Shown: positions 35,834 to 50,143, counted from the first letter of the stretch. The stretch: DNA of 64,000 nucleotides from Drosophila pseudoobscura (GCF_009870125.1 NC_046679.1:2790001-2854000); one strand, 5' to 3'. Notes: generated from the sequence alone by a model not told the origin. Numbers and translations: made by a program.

Positions 35834-38800
35834 CCACTCTCTTCTAATTATCAATCGCTCTGCCTATGTGGAGGGCCTCTGCCTGTGTGAGCAGAGCATA
35901 CTCGCTGGTTCTTACGCTCGTAACAGTGACCCAGTCTCAGTCTCAGTCTCATTCTCAGGTTTCGGTCGCCGCCGCCGTCGCTGTCCAGCACTTAAGTGTC
36001 GTCAGCAGCAGCAGCAGAGTTCCATCTCATTCCCATATTGTTTCTTCCTCTCGCGGCGCTCTTAAAAGCTCTCGCGGGATGTATGTCGCTTAGTGGATCA
36101 AAGTCAGCCTTTTTATGGTTCTGGTTGTTGATTGTTTGTACTCTTTTTTGGAGGGCACGGCGCATACAGTTCAATTGAAGCCAATTGTCCAAGTGCGTGG
36201 CTCTTGTCAAGCAAATTTATTTATTTATTTGCTTACGTATACTTAATGTATGAGCCGTATACGTAATGCAACGCCCACCACTGGTGCATTTTGAACCAGA
36301 TGGAACGTCACTCCAATTACCAATTGAGAGAATCGCTTTGATCTGTAATTGAAATTCTATATAGAATGCTAATTGAACCCATTTATGGCTCTCATCTTGC
36401 TGCCGGACTATGCCTATTTCGTTTATTCATATACATATGTACCTCTGCAGCTGGACTCAGCATCATTTGAAATGCCCATCCAACTCTCCAGAGTACACTT
36501 ATACTCAAACGATTTCATAATTATTATGTGATTCAGATCTGATAACATCACGTGTAAGTACAGTTGAAAGCAATTTTAAAAAAATTCGAGAATCCGAAGG
36601 GGATGGAAAATCCCATTAGCAATCGCTATTAGCCTTTGTAAAAGAGACTTTCATTTCGTAAGCTTATATGGGACTCTCTTAGACTGTTTTATTATCGCTC
36701 TCTTAGTCGGATCTGATAGATATAATATCGAAGTACAACTATTTCCTGTTATTATTTATAAAGTTTCTGTATTTTTGTTGAAGATAACAAAACATCCAAA
36801 TTCTGATGGAATCATTAGCCCTATATTTTATGAAGCGATCTTTTGTGCCCTGAGCATAATCTCTGTTAAGTTTTTGGATTCTTGTAACGGAATTTCAAAC
36901 ATGATCTTGGATCTCCTTTTATCATTGGAGAAAAGTTTGTACAAGAATCTCGTCTCGGTTTTCATGGTAATCTATTGGGTTTTATAGAATCTAATATTCT
37001 TCATATTCTGTAATCGCTTTAATGTTATCAGCTACCATATATCTACCATATCTTTGAAAAAATTCCCCCTTTTTTAATCTCTTTGCTATAAACTATTTTG
37101 CAATGTCAAGACTCTTGCCAACCGCACTATTCCATTTCTATTTTGAGACTTTTTGCAATGCTGATGTCATGCCTTTTCTATGCATATTCTGCTTTCCGCT
37201 CGGTTCCGTTCGGTTCGGTTCAGATCACAGATCTTCAGGTCTCTTTATCCACGCTGATCTCTGGGACTGCGACTGCGAATGTTACTGGGAGTGTGAGTGG
37301 AAGTGCGAGTGTTATTGTTTGTCACTTTGTTGGGTGATACATCAAATTCTTAATTTATGAGGTGCAATTTTTACGATCTGACTGTGACCGTGCCCCATAT
37401 CCCTTCATTGTCCCCTCCCTGGGCTGAGAGTAAAACCATCCAATCCGCTGGTAACAGCACTTCTTTTTGTGTTTGTATTGGTTGATTATTTTTTTTATTT
37501 CTGTCTTGGCTTTTTTCACTTTTTCTTGCATGCTCTTGTGGCAAGAACTTTCTCTTCTAATTGAAAGCAGTTCGATGATGGCGGGCGATAAGCCATCGGT
37601 GGAGCGGTGGTGCGGCGGAGCGGTGGCAAAGCATCCAGCTGGGCATCTTTTGATGGACCGGCTATGGCGATGGATGGACCGTGGACCGTGGACCGGGGAC
37701 CGTGGACATGGACGTAGATGTGGATGTGGAACTGGTTGACTCTTTGGATGCGGCTGTGGCATCAGCGGAGTGGATGAGTGGATGAATGGCAATCCACAAT
37801 GTAGTAAGACATTTCTTATGCCCCGGCTATAATGGGAACTTTATGCAGCCGGAGGCATTTTATCTCTCTCTCGCTCTCTCTCTTTCTGCGATTTGAATAC
37901 TGGACAAAAAAAGTCAGAGTCGTGGAGGGGCCGCGCACCGCGGAGCCGGCGATAAGCGCCAACAAGTTAAAAAATAAATAATAAATATTTAAAAGTAGAA
38001 GAGTATCGAGGGAGATCGGGGCACAGATGGAGGAGTGGCCGAGGAGGGGGGCAACAAAACTGCCACTACGAGACCGAGTGAATGAAAGCCAACAGAGAAC
38101 TGGTCGCTTGCCTGGGAACACTCTTTGCTCTGGGTCTTGGCTCTGGCTCTGGCTCTGGCTCTGTATTTTTCTTCTTTTTTTTTGGTGAGCAACTCTGTGG
38201 CACGGCACAGCTTGGCGTCTCGTATCGGCATCTCCGTTTCTTTCGGCTTCTAATGGCAGCCGTGAGGTGAGAATCGATTTAGTTCGGTTTACGACGATCA
38301 AAGATACAAACGCGAAAAAGTTTCTATTTGGTGTGTGCGGCATATTCGAACAGGCCACAAGGAGAGCCCAGCCCCAGGAGCCACGAGGAGTCACGAGGAG
38401 CAACACCCACTCAAACAGAGAGTACCAAGAAAACTCTTCGCGAAAGTCCAGCCCAGACCAGACCAGAGTCCGCCTCCAGCTACTTAATTGAGGCAGGTGT
38501 TAATCACATTACAAATTGCACTTTGGTTAAATCAATTTCCGTTTTTGCGCAAAAGATCGGCGAACAAATTGATTATTATTAATCGCCCGACTGCCACAGT
38601 TGGCCAAGTGAGCGTGGCCAAAAGAAACATAACGCTTCGACGGCCATCCGGAAAATTTCTCTCAAAACAGCCACTTCCTGGTGGTTTCTAGCGGATGGAG
38701 GAGGGGGAGAGGAGGCTGAGGGCTGAGGGAAAAAGCCATGGGCCTTATGCAAAACTAGATATCTGACAGCCCAGAGCCTCGGCTAATTTCATAATTGGTT

Positions 38801-40060
38801 AAACAATTAAAAGTGCTTAGGATAGTGCAATCTCCGATTTTAAGAATTGCCAGTTTTCCGAGCTTCAAATCTTTGAGTTATTTGGACCTCACATTCCCAA
38901 ACCCCGGCATTTCTGCTTCCCAACTCCTCTGGCTGGCAAACAGCTGAGAGCCCCCCGGTAACAGTTTTGGAGCTGCACACTCGAGAAATACCATAGTTTA
39001 TTACACAGAGAACTGCCAGTCTTGACGCCTGTTATGTGGCCATTGAAGCATATAAAGTGATCCGCATTGCATCAAATCAGCAAAAACGAATCAAGACATA
39101 AGCAATGCAAAGAAAAGCTATGTTTGGGGTTGTCCAATGCCATAGATACCCTCAAAGATCAGCTATAAGAAATATTATCCTACATATAGGAATTTAAAGA
39201 ATAAACTGGCAACGTGCATTCCCCATTGATTGACTGGGAATGACTGGGATTTCTCCAAGATTAGAGCTGCTCCAGTCTGCAGTCTTCACTCCAACTAATT
39301 CCCAAGTCAATTAGTATTCCAATCACACCACATAATTAATCAACTCTCCGCGTAAAAGGGTATGAACATAGCGGCAAGCACTTAACCACTCGTGCGCAGC
39401 CAGCGTAAAGCGTGAATTAAATAAAAAATGCAGAAAAAGTGCAAAACAAGAAACAATAACACAAAAATACATAAGCGAAAAATGTGATAAATATGGTTTG
39501 GCGATAAAAAAATTTGTAGTTGTAGCTAATTTTTGGGGTATACTGGGGTATATACTTTATAAGGAGATCTCACCACCAAAATAAGTGCAGTTTTGTACCA
39601 TTAATATTTCTAGCTATGAAAGAAATAGGTATTCCTATAGTCGTTGCGTAGTATTGTTTGTTGCATTCTTACCTTTTTTTTATTGAAATTAGCTGTGGGC
39701 AGCCCCAACATAGCAAAATAAAATTGAATAATATCTCTTTTTTGCTGAAATGCTTCTGTTTTTGTTATCGTTGCTGATGTAATCGATTGAATCAAATCAT
39801 AACAGAAATAGCAGTAAAAACATGAATGATTTATCAAGATTGCTGACCCACAACATTGTAACTTCGTCGATAATTAAGTTTAATTAGACAGCTTATTGAT
39901 TAAGCCATGTTTTTCATAATTTATGTGGCCCCAAGGTGGGAGAGTAGTGCAATCCATCCATAATTTGCAGCCATGAAATATGCAAATATGAATCAATTTG
40001 ATACACGATTATGCCTAGATGTATTTGTGAATGCCGTGATCTTTTGCAGAACTTTGCCGA

Positions 40061-43000
40061 ATGCTTGGAATGTTGCAGCCATCATTTTTGATGGTGGTGG
40101 TGGTCCTGCTGCTCCTAGCGACATTTTCCCAGTCCCTTCATCTGGAAAATGCCAGCAGCAAGCCACCCACCAAGGAGCTGCCCCGCCCGCTGATCCCACT
40201 CGAGGAGGAGGAGGAGGCCCACATGGACGCTGAGATTGAGATGGGAACATTCCAGAGAGAGCGCAATGGACGCTCACGTCGCCCCACCCTGATGGATGTG
40301 GCATTGCAGCAGAGCGTGCGGCAAGGACTGGACGCCATGGCCGAGCTTTATGGCCGCATCCAGCCGGAGATACTGCGAAATGGTGTGTATGTGTGGTAGT
40401 CCGACCTAACCTTCATTCCAATCCTTGAACATACCGCAAAAGGTCAAACCCTGCAGGACAATCATCCGGCCGCGATGCTCTCCCGCTTCAATGCCCCCAC
40501 CGTGGACACCGAGCGGCGGGAGATGGCCGCCTATGCCACCATAGCAGCAGCCAAGGCCTTTCGCAAAAAGTAAGTTTCAGGGGGTGGCACATGCAGATAC
40601 AGTGGGTGGTGCGACTCCTAAGAGTGGCTGAGTGGCTGATGTGCTGTGGGTGTGAGTGTGGGTTGCTGTGGTGCGGCATAAGTTCATCAGCCGCAAATAT
40701 GTATGTGGCGATGACATATGAAAAAAGTTATTCGCAAAAGCGAGGCGCATAATTAAAAACCGAATCGATTTCATCAAACGAGGGTGGGATGAAGAATAGA
40801 GAGAGTATACGAGTACGAGTGAAATATTCCACTTTAATTAATTGCATAATGTTGGGAATGTTCCTTGTAGTGATCCTTTATCTTTATGAGTATCATCTTC
40901 ATAGATGAAATACGGACAAAATGTCTGGTAAATCAATTGGGACTCCAATACATGTCTGGTCCTAGAGCTCCCTGTCGAAAAGTGCATTCCAAACGAACAT
41001 TTTGAAACTATCCAATAGGAAAGGATGGGTAATTGTGCTCTATGATTCTTATTAGGTTAGGCACTAAATTAAGAGGCTCTTAGTAGAGGTTCTTAGGTCC
41101 CTGCTCAATAGATTTTTTTACCATATCGCTGCCTTTTTTATGGATTTCTGGGTGTGCTTCCCCATTAGGCAAATATTTAACCCTTCCAAAACTATAGCCG
41201 AAACTTTGTGTGCTGCCCTCGATTGTGTCCGGCAGGAGAGCGGCATGCCGCACACTCGAGCTGCTTGGCCGCGGGCAATCTAATGCAAAACCAACAGTTA
41301 CAACAACAAAAAGAGCCAAAGACATAGACAGAGACAGAAAAAGTGAGCAATATGACTCGTATTATTGAGTTGAGGAAGCCTCCCCTGCGGTACATACGAG
41401 TAGGTACGGTACCCCCTGTGCGGAGCCCCTGTCCGTCCGGCCATTCCTTCTCCTACCAATTACCGTTGGCAACTTTCTCGCTTGATTAACGAGTTCTACG
41501 GCATCCATGGCAGCGGAGGCACAGCACCAGCAGAGAGCAGAGAGCAGCCAAGCCATGGCTAATGAGTTGGAGTTGGGAATGGAATGGCAGTGGCAGTGGA
41601 AGTGGCATGGCCTGGAAGTTGGCTCAAGTGGAAGTGCGACCCCCGCCCCATCAGCAAAAGTGCTCCAAAATGAAGCGAAAATCGACCGGCAGCAAAAATC
41701 GTAGCCAAAACGATGGGACTCGGGCGGGGAGTGTGCCCGTGTCTGTGTCTGTGGCTGTGGCTGTGACTGCTCATGACTAAGAGTCAACTTTCACTTTGAC
41801 ATTGAAATGCCGGATAATTGCAAGACAAGCCAACAGACCAGACCAGATCGGGCCAGGCTAAAACAAGTGATGGCAGGGGATAGGCGAAGGTAAATTAAAG
41901 ACGCCAGGGTTAAATGACCTCTTTGAAATAAGCAACGGAAATGGCAGTCGCCACCATCTCTGACTGCGACTTTAATGCACCTCCGACTCGGACTCCGACT
42001 CTAAGCGAAGTTTTTCCAGTTTTTTCACTGGCAAAGTTTTCACTTTTCACAACGGGTTGGGTTTCCAGCTTGTGGCTGTGGAAAATCCATGCGATTTTCC
42101 ACACACAAACTCATAAAACGCATTAACTCGAAACAAAGTCGAGAACTTTCACCCAAAAAGACAGGCAATCTCCACAGGTGGGGTCCATTTGGCAGCTCGT
42201 TTTGGGAACTCCAGATGGAGGGGCCACAGGTGACGGGGCTCAGGTGCAATGAGCTCTGACCGAGCCAAATGCAAAGCTCTCAAAAATACATTTATGTAAT
42301 TGCAATCAATGAGGCGACACCACATCGAACCGTCCAGACAAAAGATGCTGATGGCCATAACTGTGGGGAATGTTTGTCCAATGGCTGTCCAATGGCTAAA
42401 AAATCAAATTACGAAATGGCCAACATGTTGGGTTTAATTAAATATCAACAAATATCAACAGATACCTACCTACCAGCCATTCAGCAGATGATGATGATGT
42501 GGGGCTCGTTAGTAGTGCCAAAAGCAGCATTTAGCCAAATTAGAAGCCAAAGAAAGCGATTGAGCGAACGTGACAAGAAACGTTAGAAAAAAAAAACTCA
42601 AGAAAATTGCCAGTATCGTATCCGGAGATAAAGATACTCTCAAATGCAGTACTATCTCGAAGTACTCAGCACTCAAAGCATTACTCAGAACGCCATACAC
42701 TAGAGATGTATTCCAAAATCAGACAAGTAAAGGCAAAGTAGAGAGAGAATAGCAGACAAAGGGATAAAGCGATAGAATGTCATAAATTTGCATCGTAAGG
42801 ATTAATATATTTGCTCAGTAAATATTCGAAATTTCTACTGAATACAAAACTTAGCTTCATCTGCATACATAATCCGCGTACACGTGACTTTATTGCAGTG
42901 ATGTTCCAAGTACAGACGATATACATACATATGTACAATAGATCTCCAGCTTACTAGCTACAAGGAAAAGAAGTATCGTATCCTAACAGTACAACCAGAT

Positions 43001-46000
43001 AGCTTTAAAGCTTCGTTACTAGTTTGTATAGACGCTCCTACTCCTACTACTAACAGACCGACCCACATCTCCATGGCCGTATTGACTGATCGAGAGAACA
43101 CACATAAAATCTAAATATTGGAAAAGCTTTCTTTGCATCGCAGTGCTCTGAACGAAATAACAGTACCCTCTTCAAGGGTATTGGTGGGCATAACCAAATC
43201 TAAGCAAATCGAAGTTTCGCCCTCCCTCTCGCACCCACCCCAGCACTACCATTGGAAGCTTCGCATTCGGTATTCGCAATTTGATTACATCAAACGGTGG
43301 GGGAGAGCAGGGGGGCAGCAGCAACAAAAGAGCGAAAGGCAAAGCTAAACACAAAGCTCCAGACGGGCGACTGAGGCGAAGACGCAGACGCAGACGTAGA
43401 CAGCGGACTTTGACAACGACGGCGACGGTGACGGCGACAGCGACGACTACGACGACTTCCACTGATATGCTGGAGAAGAAAAGAAAGAAACAGAAAATGA
43501 AACACAAACATGACGCGACTTTCGTTTTCTACCAGCGTCGACGTCGAGCATCGAATTCGAATTCGGCCTCAAGCTTCCCAGCCATACGAAAGTTTTTGTA
43601 ATTTTGTATTGTGGATTTTTGTTGCTGTTGTTTTCGTTGTCGTCTGTGCAGAAAGTTCAATGAACGCTGTCGTGGCTGTGGCTGCGGCTGCGCTTTTTGT
43701 TACTCCTACACACACACATTTGTAGATATACACACATGCCTACATATCTACATATACTATATATTTATACATACATATGTACCTATGCATCTGTGATCGA
43801 GATTGCGCATACGCTGCCTGAACGCAAGGCAAAGGGCTTTTGGCTTTTTATGGACTTATTTTATTATTAACACAATACCAAAAATAGCTTTATAAATAAA
43901 TTGTACAGCGGGCAATGACAAACAAAGCTCAAACAAAGCCTGGGAAAACATTTCCACTTTCACCTGCCAAATGGCCTGAAGGAAAACCGGAAAAACGTGC
44001 CGAAACGATTATACACTAGCACTTGCACATCCTCCCAAGAGCAACCCACAATCAAAGTTAATTTACTAATTGTCCATCTCAAACATCAGTGAAAATATCT
44101 AGAAGATTGATTGATCGACAGATCACAGGATAATTATGGCCCGGACAGGAAGTAGAAATTGCTAACAATTGGGAGTCCAAATTAAGAGAAAGTTTGAGAG
44201 TTTTCCAATTTCCTGTGATAGATTAAATGCATTTTTTGGATAGATCATAGATTGCTTAATTGGAGTTGTGCGATAGAATAATCATTTTTGCCTTGATATC
44301 TTTATGTGCAGCATTTTTTGGATGTAGGCCAGATAAAACAATTTCTGTTAAAATTCTTTTGTATTTCTTGAGTCATTTAGGTTGCAAAAAAGCTCATTAT
44401 CACTAAACTTCTGACTTACAACAAAAATATAAATACTCAGACGGTTACCCGTACTAATACAATGCGAAAGCTCTGTTGCACAAAACCATTAATGGAAACA
44501 TTGCTGAGTCATATTTCCTAAAAGGACATCGTTATCGAATAGAACAGAAATATAGATGGCTTTTCATTCACAAGAAATCCCAAAACGGCTCAGATACTCT
44601 GAAAACGCTTGGTTTCGGATAAATAATTATCCATAATTATTTAACAATATTTATTGGCACTTTGCTACTTCGATAAATATATATGTATCTACAACTAGGG
44701 AACAATCTGCAAAAAAAGTGACCCTGTATTATGGATAACTTTCCCACAATTAAATTGTGCGATTATACCCTATGTGACACTGCATGTTTCATGACCAAGT
44801 GATTATACCCCCCAAAGATTCAAACGAAATGAAAATCAACGAAAAAAAAAACAAAAACAACCTGCTAATAAATGTGGCAAATGGAAAGCAAAGGCGAGTA
44901 AATTAAAGCCAGCGGCAAGCTCGGCGATTTCTTATGCGTTTTCCCGCCTCGAAAAAACCTGCACTCTCACACTCTCAGTCACAAAACACACAGCAGACAA
45001 CGCAACTTGCTTTAATTCGTGGATGGTGGATCCCAATTTGATGCCGCCGCCAGCAGTGGAGCAGCGAGCTGCGGCCCGCGAACCCGTTTCCACCAACTCC
45101 GCTCGGAGCTCGGCTCTGGCGGAGTGGAGCGTTTTATAAATAGAAGCCGGCGACGGTGTCAGGCAGCACTCGAATACGAAATTTGAGCGCAGCCATGTCG
45201 TGGAAGCCAGATCCATTAGAGCCTAGTAGGCAGCCAGGATGATGTCCTGAGATCCTAGTACTATCACTCGACTCTGTCTCTCTTTCCGTCTGCCTCTATC
45301 TCGACAGCTTCCAGCACATCGATGAGCTGGCCCGCCAGTCGCACGCCCAGAAGATCTCCCTGCGCCGCACGGCCCTGGAGGGCCTCTGTCCGCCCCGGGA
45401 TCCACCGCCCTGCATGCCCGCCTCGGAGCGGTATCGCACCCACGATGGCACCTGCAACAACAAGCGGCGACCGCGCTGGGGCACCGCCCAGATGCCCTTC
45501 AATCGGTTCCTGCCGCCAGAATACGGCGATGGTGTGGACACTGTCCGCAGTTCTACGGATGGAAGCCCGCTATCCTCCTCCCGGTTCGTGAGTCTGCTGG
45601 TCCATGGAGCAAGGGAGGGCGAGGCACCCTTGACCCTGATGATAGCCCAGTGGGGGCAGATGCTCGACCACGACATGACCTCCACGGCTCAGCCACGGTA
45701 AGCCAAACTATTGTTAATCTTTCACAGCTTTCTAAGATTTTCGTTGCTCTCTTGGCAGCTCCATCAATGGCTCGATTCCCAGCTGCTGTGGCGGCAAGGA
45801 CTTCCATCCCGCCTGCTTCCCCATCAAGGTGCCCCTGGACGATCCCTGGCTGGCCCCACTCAAGGTGCGCTGCCTCGAGTTCCTGCGTTCGGCTCCGGCC
45901 CAGCGACGCGACTGTGTCCTGTCCTGGCGGGAGCAGACCAACCAGGTCACGTCCTACATCGACGCCTCGCCCATCTACTCGAACAGTGCCAAGTCCTCGG

Positions 46001-49000
46001 ACAATGGACGAGTGTTCCGCCACGGCCTCCTCATCTACGGACGCGGAGATCCCGCCGAGGATGTCTGTCAGCGTGGAGCCATAGCCACCAAGTGCATCCG
46101 TTCCGGGGATGGCCGAAGCGGAGAGCAGCCCGGCCTTCTGGCCATGCACCATGTTTGGGTGGGCGAGCACAACCGCATTGCCCTGGAGCTCAGCGAGATG
46201 AATCCGCACTGGAGCGACGAGAAGGTCTACCAGGAGACGCGGCGACTTGTGGGCGCCATGTTCCAGCACATCACCTACCGCGAGTTTCTGCCCGTCGTCC
46301 TGGGCCGCGAGGTGTGCCGTCTCTTCGACCTGGACCTCCTCTCGACGGGCTATTACGAGCGCTACAGCTCCAAGGTCAATCCCACGGTTGCCAATGCCTT
46401 TGCCGCAGCTGCCTTCCGCTTTGGACACTCCCTGGTCCAGAACTCCTACACGAGATGCGATCGCCATCACAATGTGATCAATAATAGTGAGTCATCCTCT
46501 GGTATCCTTTGAATGTTCCCAACTTATTTTTGCCTCCTCCTCCAGATGTCAGCCTCCATGAGGAGTTCCAGCGAGGAGATATTGGTTCGGCGGGCTCCCT
46601 GCATCGCCTGCTCAGAGGCTTAGCCTCCCAGCGTGCCCTCAAGCGGGACGAATTCATTACCCCGGAGCTGACCAATCATTTGTTCCAGACGGCCGGCTTT
46701 CCCTTTGGCCTGGACCTGGCTGCCATCAACATACAGAGGGGCAGGGATCATGGCATAGCCCCGTATAGTGCCTGGCGAGTGCCTTGTGGCCTCACTCCCA
46801 TCCACAGCTGGGATGATTTTGGTAATTATTCCGGCTCTCATTTCCCGCTTCAATCTTTCAGAGATTCATCAATGAACTTCCTTTACCCATAGCCAACGTA
46901 GTCGGACCGGAGTCGGCCAAGCGTATTGGCCACGCCTACCGCAGCGTCCACGATATCGATCTATTTGTGGGCGGCATCGCGGAACGTCCGGTGGTGGGTG
47001 GCCTGGTGGGTCCGACCTTTGCCTGCATCATTGCCCAGCAATTCAGCAACTCCCGGCGGGGCGATCGATTCTGGTATGAGAACGGAGGCTTCGAGAGCTC
47101 CTTTACGCCCGCCCAGCTGCACTCGCTGCGACGGGTGTCCCTGGCGCAAGTCCTCTGCCGGACAGTGGGTGGAGGTACCCTCCAGCCGCACATCTTCATA
47201 CCCGCAGAGTTCACGGACAACGAGCGTCAGAACTGTGGAGTGGACAGCCTGGCACCCATCGATCTGAGCCCCTGGCTGGAGCAGGATCCGTTTGAGGCTG
47301 GAGGACATCACCAGCAGCCTGATCAGGTGTTCCCTATCGGACAACCAGAGCTGGGCTCCCTGCAGATCATCAAGGAGGAGAAGGCTGGCTTCTCCAATCG
47401 CGTGAAGCCAGTCAGGCCTCAGGTGGAGGTCAGTGCCAATTCGGCCAGTGGCTTCCATCGCCCCAGCAGTGGCAACATCACAAAACTAAGCGACAAACTC
47501 GACCTGAAACGCAAGACACTGACGACCAACAACAACAATAACAATCGTAGGGTGACGCCAACCCGAAAGACAGGAAGCGGGGTAAACAACAAACTGGACA
47601 AGTCCCCCAAAATAACACTGAACATCAAGAACGTGAACGTGCGAAGGCCAGACCAGGGTACGGGTCTCAAGCGCAGGGTAATCATCAATAATGTCCCCAT
47701 CGAACTGAGGCATGCCGCGGGCGGGAATGCAACTGGTTCGGATGCAATAACAGAGACCGAAGACGGGGACCAGGACGTGGACGTGGACACGGACGTGAAC
47801 GTAAACTTAGACGAGGACGTAGTAGAACTGCCAGAGCTACGGAGTACTGAACCACTGAAACCGGATAAAACCGACCCAAAAGACGCAGACCGACAGCCAC
47901 TGACAAACGTGACAACTGCTCAAAAAGACGACGTAGACACCTCCATTGACCCACTAAGACAAAAAACAGACGACATGAAGGCCCCGAAACGTGTCTCAAG
48001 GAAACTTGCACAGGGGACAAAATCACAGGACAAGACAGCTGACTTTCGACTGCTGCACGTACAACGCAATCGAACCACAACCGAGACCACTGCCACCACA
48101 GCCAGCCTGGGACGATCGACACTACTGACCAAGGCGCCCAAGACGAACAAGACCACGAAACGCGGAGTTGAACTGAGACAGTACCAGAGTAGACCGATCT
48201 ATACGAGACCCCAGAAGGTGGTCGTCAACGGACCGAACGCCGACCAGTACGAGATCGAGATCAACATACGACAGACGAACAAAAGTCCACAGACTCGACC
48301 CTCTTCTACGGCGGACTATGCCGAGTACACGACTGTCTACAAACCGTACAACACGAACCACAACTACGACCCACACTACGGGGAGTACGCCAGCACCACG
48401 CCCATTCCCAGCTACAGTTACTTTCAGCCGCAGGCCCAGGAGCTCAGCACACAGTCGCACAGGACGAAGCCACCTACGATTATTTACCTGAACGACAGTG
48501 ACGACAGACGACAGACCACTACTCGAGCACCGAACATATTCCAGAACTTTCTGACCTTTGCCACCAGCGGCTTCAATCCGCTCGGCAATCGACATCCCTC
48601 TCCCACGCCACCGACTCCGATCTCCCAGCCCCACAAGGAGCGGCCCCACTACGAGAATACTGTGGTTAACAGTCCCCTGAATGTGGGAACCTCCCACATC
48701 ATTGCGGGTCCAGCGTACCCTCCTAGACCGTCTTCGGTTCACTCGTATCCCGTCTCCACCGGCTCCCAGATAGGCGCCAATCATCAGTCGTATCCTGTGT
48801 CCACCAGCTCCCAGATAGGCGGAAGCCCACATTCGGGCTATATACATGCCTCCAGCAGCGCCGTGAGTGCGGGCAACTTTGGGAGCATCTCGGGGGTGGC
48901 CAGTGCCAATGGAGCCGACAGCACATTTAGCTTTAACATACGACCACGTCCCAGTCCCGAGGTCAGTCCGGTGTTTAGCTCTTATCCACGTCCGCAAAGT

Positions 49001-50143
49001 CAGAGTGGCGGGGGCTACGGCTTGACTGGACAGTCGCCTTATAGGCCAGACTATCAGCCAGGTCAGAGCGAGCTGTATTACGATCGAGAGCTTAGCTCCA
49101 ACAGTAATACGAGTCCGTTCTCCAGCTCCAGTTCCGGTCACAGACCACAGACGCTTACGCATACGCACACACAGACTTTTTACGGACGGACGCCGGAACT
49201 GAAGGAAGCAGGACCAGACAGCATCAAACACAACCATAGCAATGACAACGGCCTAATCAAAACCGAGAACAAATTGTACCTACAAGACTACGACTATGTG
49301 AGCCGCACTCTCTCCAATATTACCAAGGACGAGAGCACACAAGACGACAACGACAACGACAACGACGACGATTACGTATACGACGAGGACGAGCCCAGCA
49401 ACGACCTGGACAGAACAGACAGCACTGGGATGTCGACCAAGAAATACGACAAGGACGGCTACTTGAGACCACAACTGACGCTGGACGCCACAGACAACAA
49501 CAGAACTACAACGAACGCCACAGCACTGGACGACAACTACGTACTGCACATGCTGGAGAACAAGACTCAGAGCCACTATGTGACGGAGATTCCCAAACCC
49601 ATGCTGTCCACCTCCACGCGGAGCATAACCAACAGCAAGGTGACCGTTTTCCCGGACAGCCTAGGCAAGCAGTTGGGCAATGACATTCTAGCCGACGAGG
49701 CGGACGACTATGACGACGACAAGACAGGGACTGGAACTGAAACTGCCAATGGCGCCCTGCAGAAAGCTCAAAAGCTCAAGCAGCTCGCCAGCGTGGCCTT
49801 TGCCCCGATCACAGTCCTAACCAAGCCTGACAGACCCGATAACTGGGTCATCTATAACAAGGCCAGTGAAGAGCCGCCGTTGCCTCAACCGCCGACCCTT
49901 AGCTTGGATGTGGCGCCTACCGGAGAGGTTCCCACTCCCATACGTTTTTTTAACAATGGATGGAAGAAACAAGATCTGAAAGCAATCCCGGAAACAGCGC
50001 CGCCTTCAACCACAAAAACGGACACACCGCAGACAGCAACAGAAACAGAAACAGACATCACAACGGAGCAGGCGGGGGCTAGTGGCGTGGGAGAAGAGGA
50101 GGGAGGAGAGTCAACCACTGTGGCAGCATCTGAGAGCAACTAG
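40061..50143 (+). CDS. Secreted animal haem peroxidase with long disordered tail
   Basis: A peroxidasin/MPO-class peroxidase oxidising small substrates or tyrosines with H2O2, probably extracellular. Exons: 40061-40382, 40443-40569, 45308-45697, 45759-46486, 46546-46821, 46893-50143. Phases agree and give 1697 residues. A strong acceptor (TTTTGCAG) just before the start codon implies an upstream 5'UTR exon. The N-terminus is a signal peptide (FLMVVVVLLLLATFSQS). The peroxidase domain spans about 165-740. It has the distal motif GQMLDHDMT (Gln, haem-linked Asp, His), GRSGEQP (catalytic Arg and haem-linked Glu, with Gln where MPO has Met), HNRIALEL and the proximal His in FRFGHSL. Residues 740-1697 are low-complexity, rich in Thr, Asn, Asp, Pro and Tyr. 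Fly CG42331 may be the orthologue, but I am not sure enough to name it. A 4.7-kb intron splits the N-terminus from the catalytic part. Confidence 0.92.
40570..45307 (+). other. Large intron of the peroxidase gene
   Basis: A 4.7-kb intron with no internal gene that I can support. It contains tandem basic-codon-like GACGGCGAC tracts (about 43370-43450), a CA/TA microsatellite zone (43700-43790), and near its 3' end a TATA-box promoter candidate at 45135. Confidence 0.7.
45135..45235 (+). promoter_or_regulatory. Candidate internal TATA promoter in peroxidase intron
   Basis: TATAAATAG starts at 45135 in a GC-rich context. A TCAG initiator-like site lies about 25 bp later, and an ATG (45194) opens a frame of 15 codons. 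The catalytic exon begins at 45308. A weak donor (A|GTAGGC, near 45227) could splice to 45308, but from that ATG it would enter the peroxidase in the wrong frame. If the promoter is used, translation would have to begin at an in-exon ATG such as 45414, giving a form without signal peptide. Confidence 0.35.
48743..48832 (+). repeat. 15-residue tandem repeat in peroxidase tail
   Basis: Two adjacent 45-bp units encode SYPVSTGSQIGANHQ and a close copy (SYPVSTSSQIGGS...). The DNA copies differ at several synonymous sites, so the duplication is not recent. Confidence 0.8.

Larger units (their letters stand above)
34046..40049. other. 3'UTR of the small gene, then intergenic DNA
   Basis: The first 1.4 kb (to about 35460) is AT-rich with CA microsatellites, and AATAAA occurs at 35437-35442 and 35455-35460, consistent with a 3'UTR. 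From 35700 to 40000 no gene is supported. There is a (CT)n tract at 35802-35830, a second CTCT tract near 37860-37890, a GACCGTG tandem near 37675-37705 and a GGCTCT run near 38132-38160. Some of the peroxidase 5'UTR exon and promoter must lie in the right part. Confidence 0.6.

Noticed and set aside
40570-45307. A separate gene inside the peroxidase intron (tandem GACGGCGAC codon-like tract at 43370-43450)
   Set aside because: The tract encodes only low-complexity Arg or Thr runs, and no start or splice context supports a protein.
47419-49576. Long minus-strand frames (including 371 codons, 48122-49237) opposite the peroxidase tail
   Set aside because: They are antisense shadows of GC3-rich coding sequence and are composed of Arg/Val/Leu repeats. 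No splice or start signals favour them.
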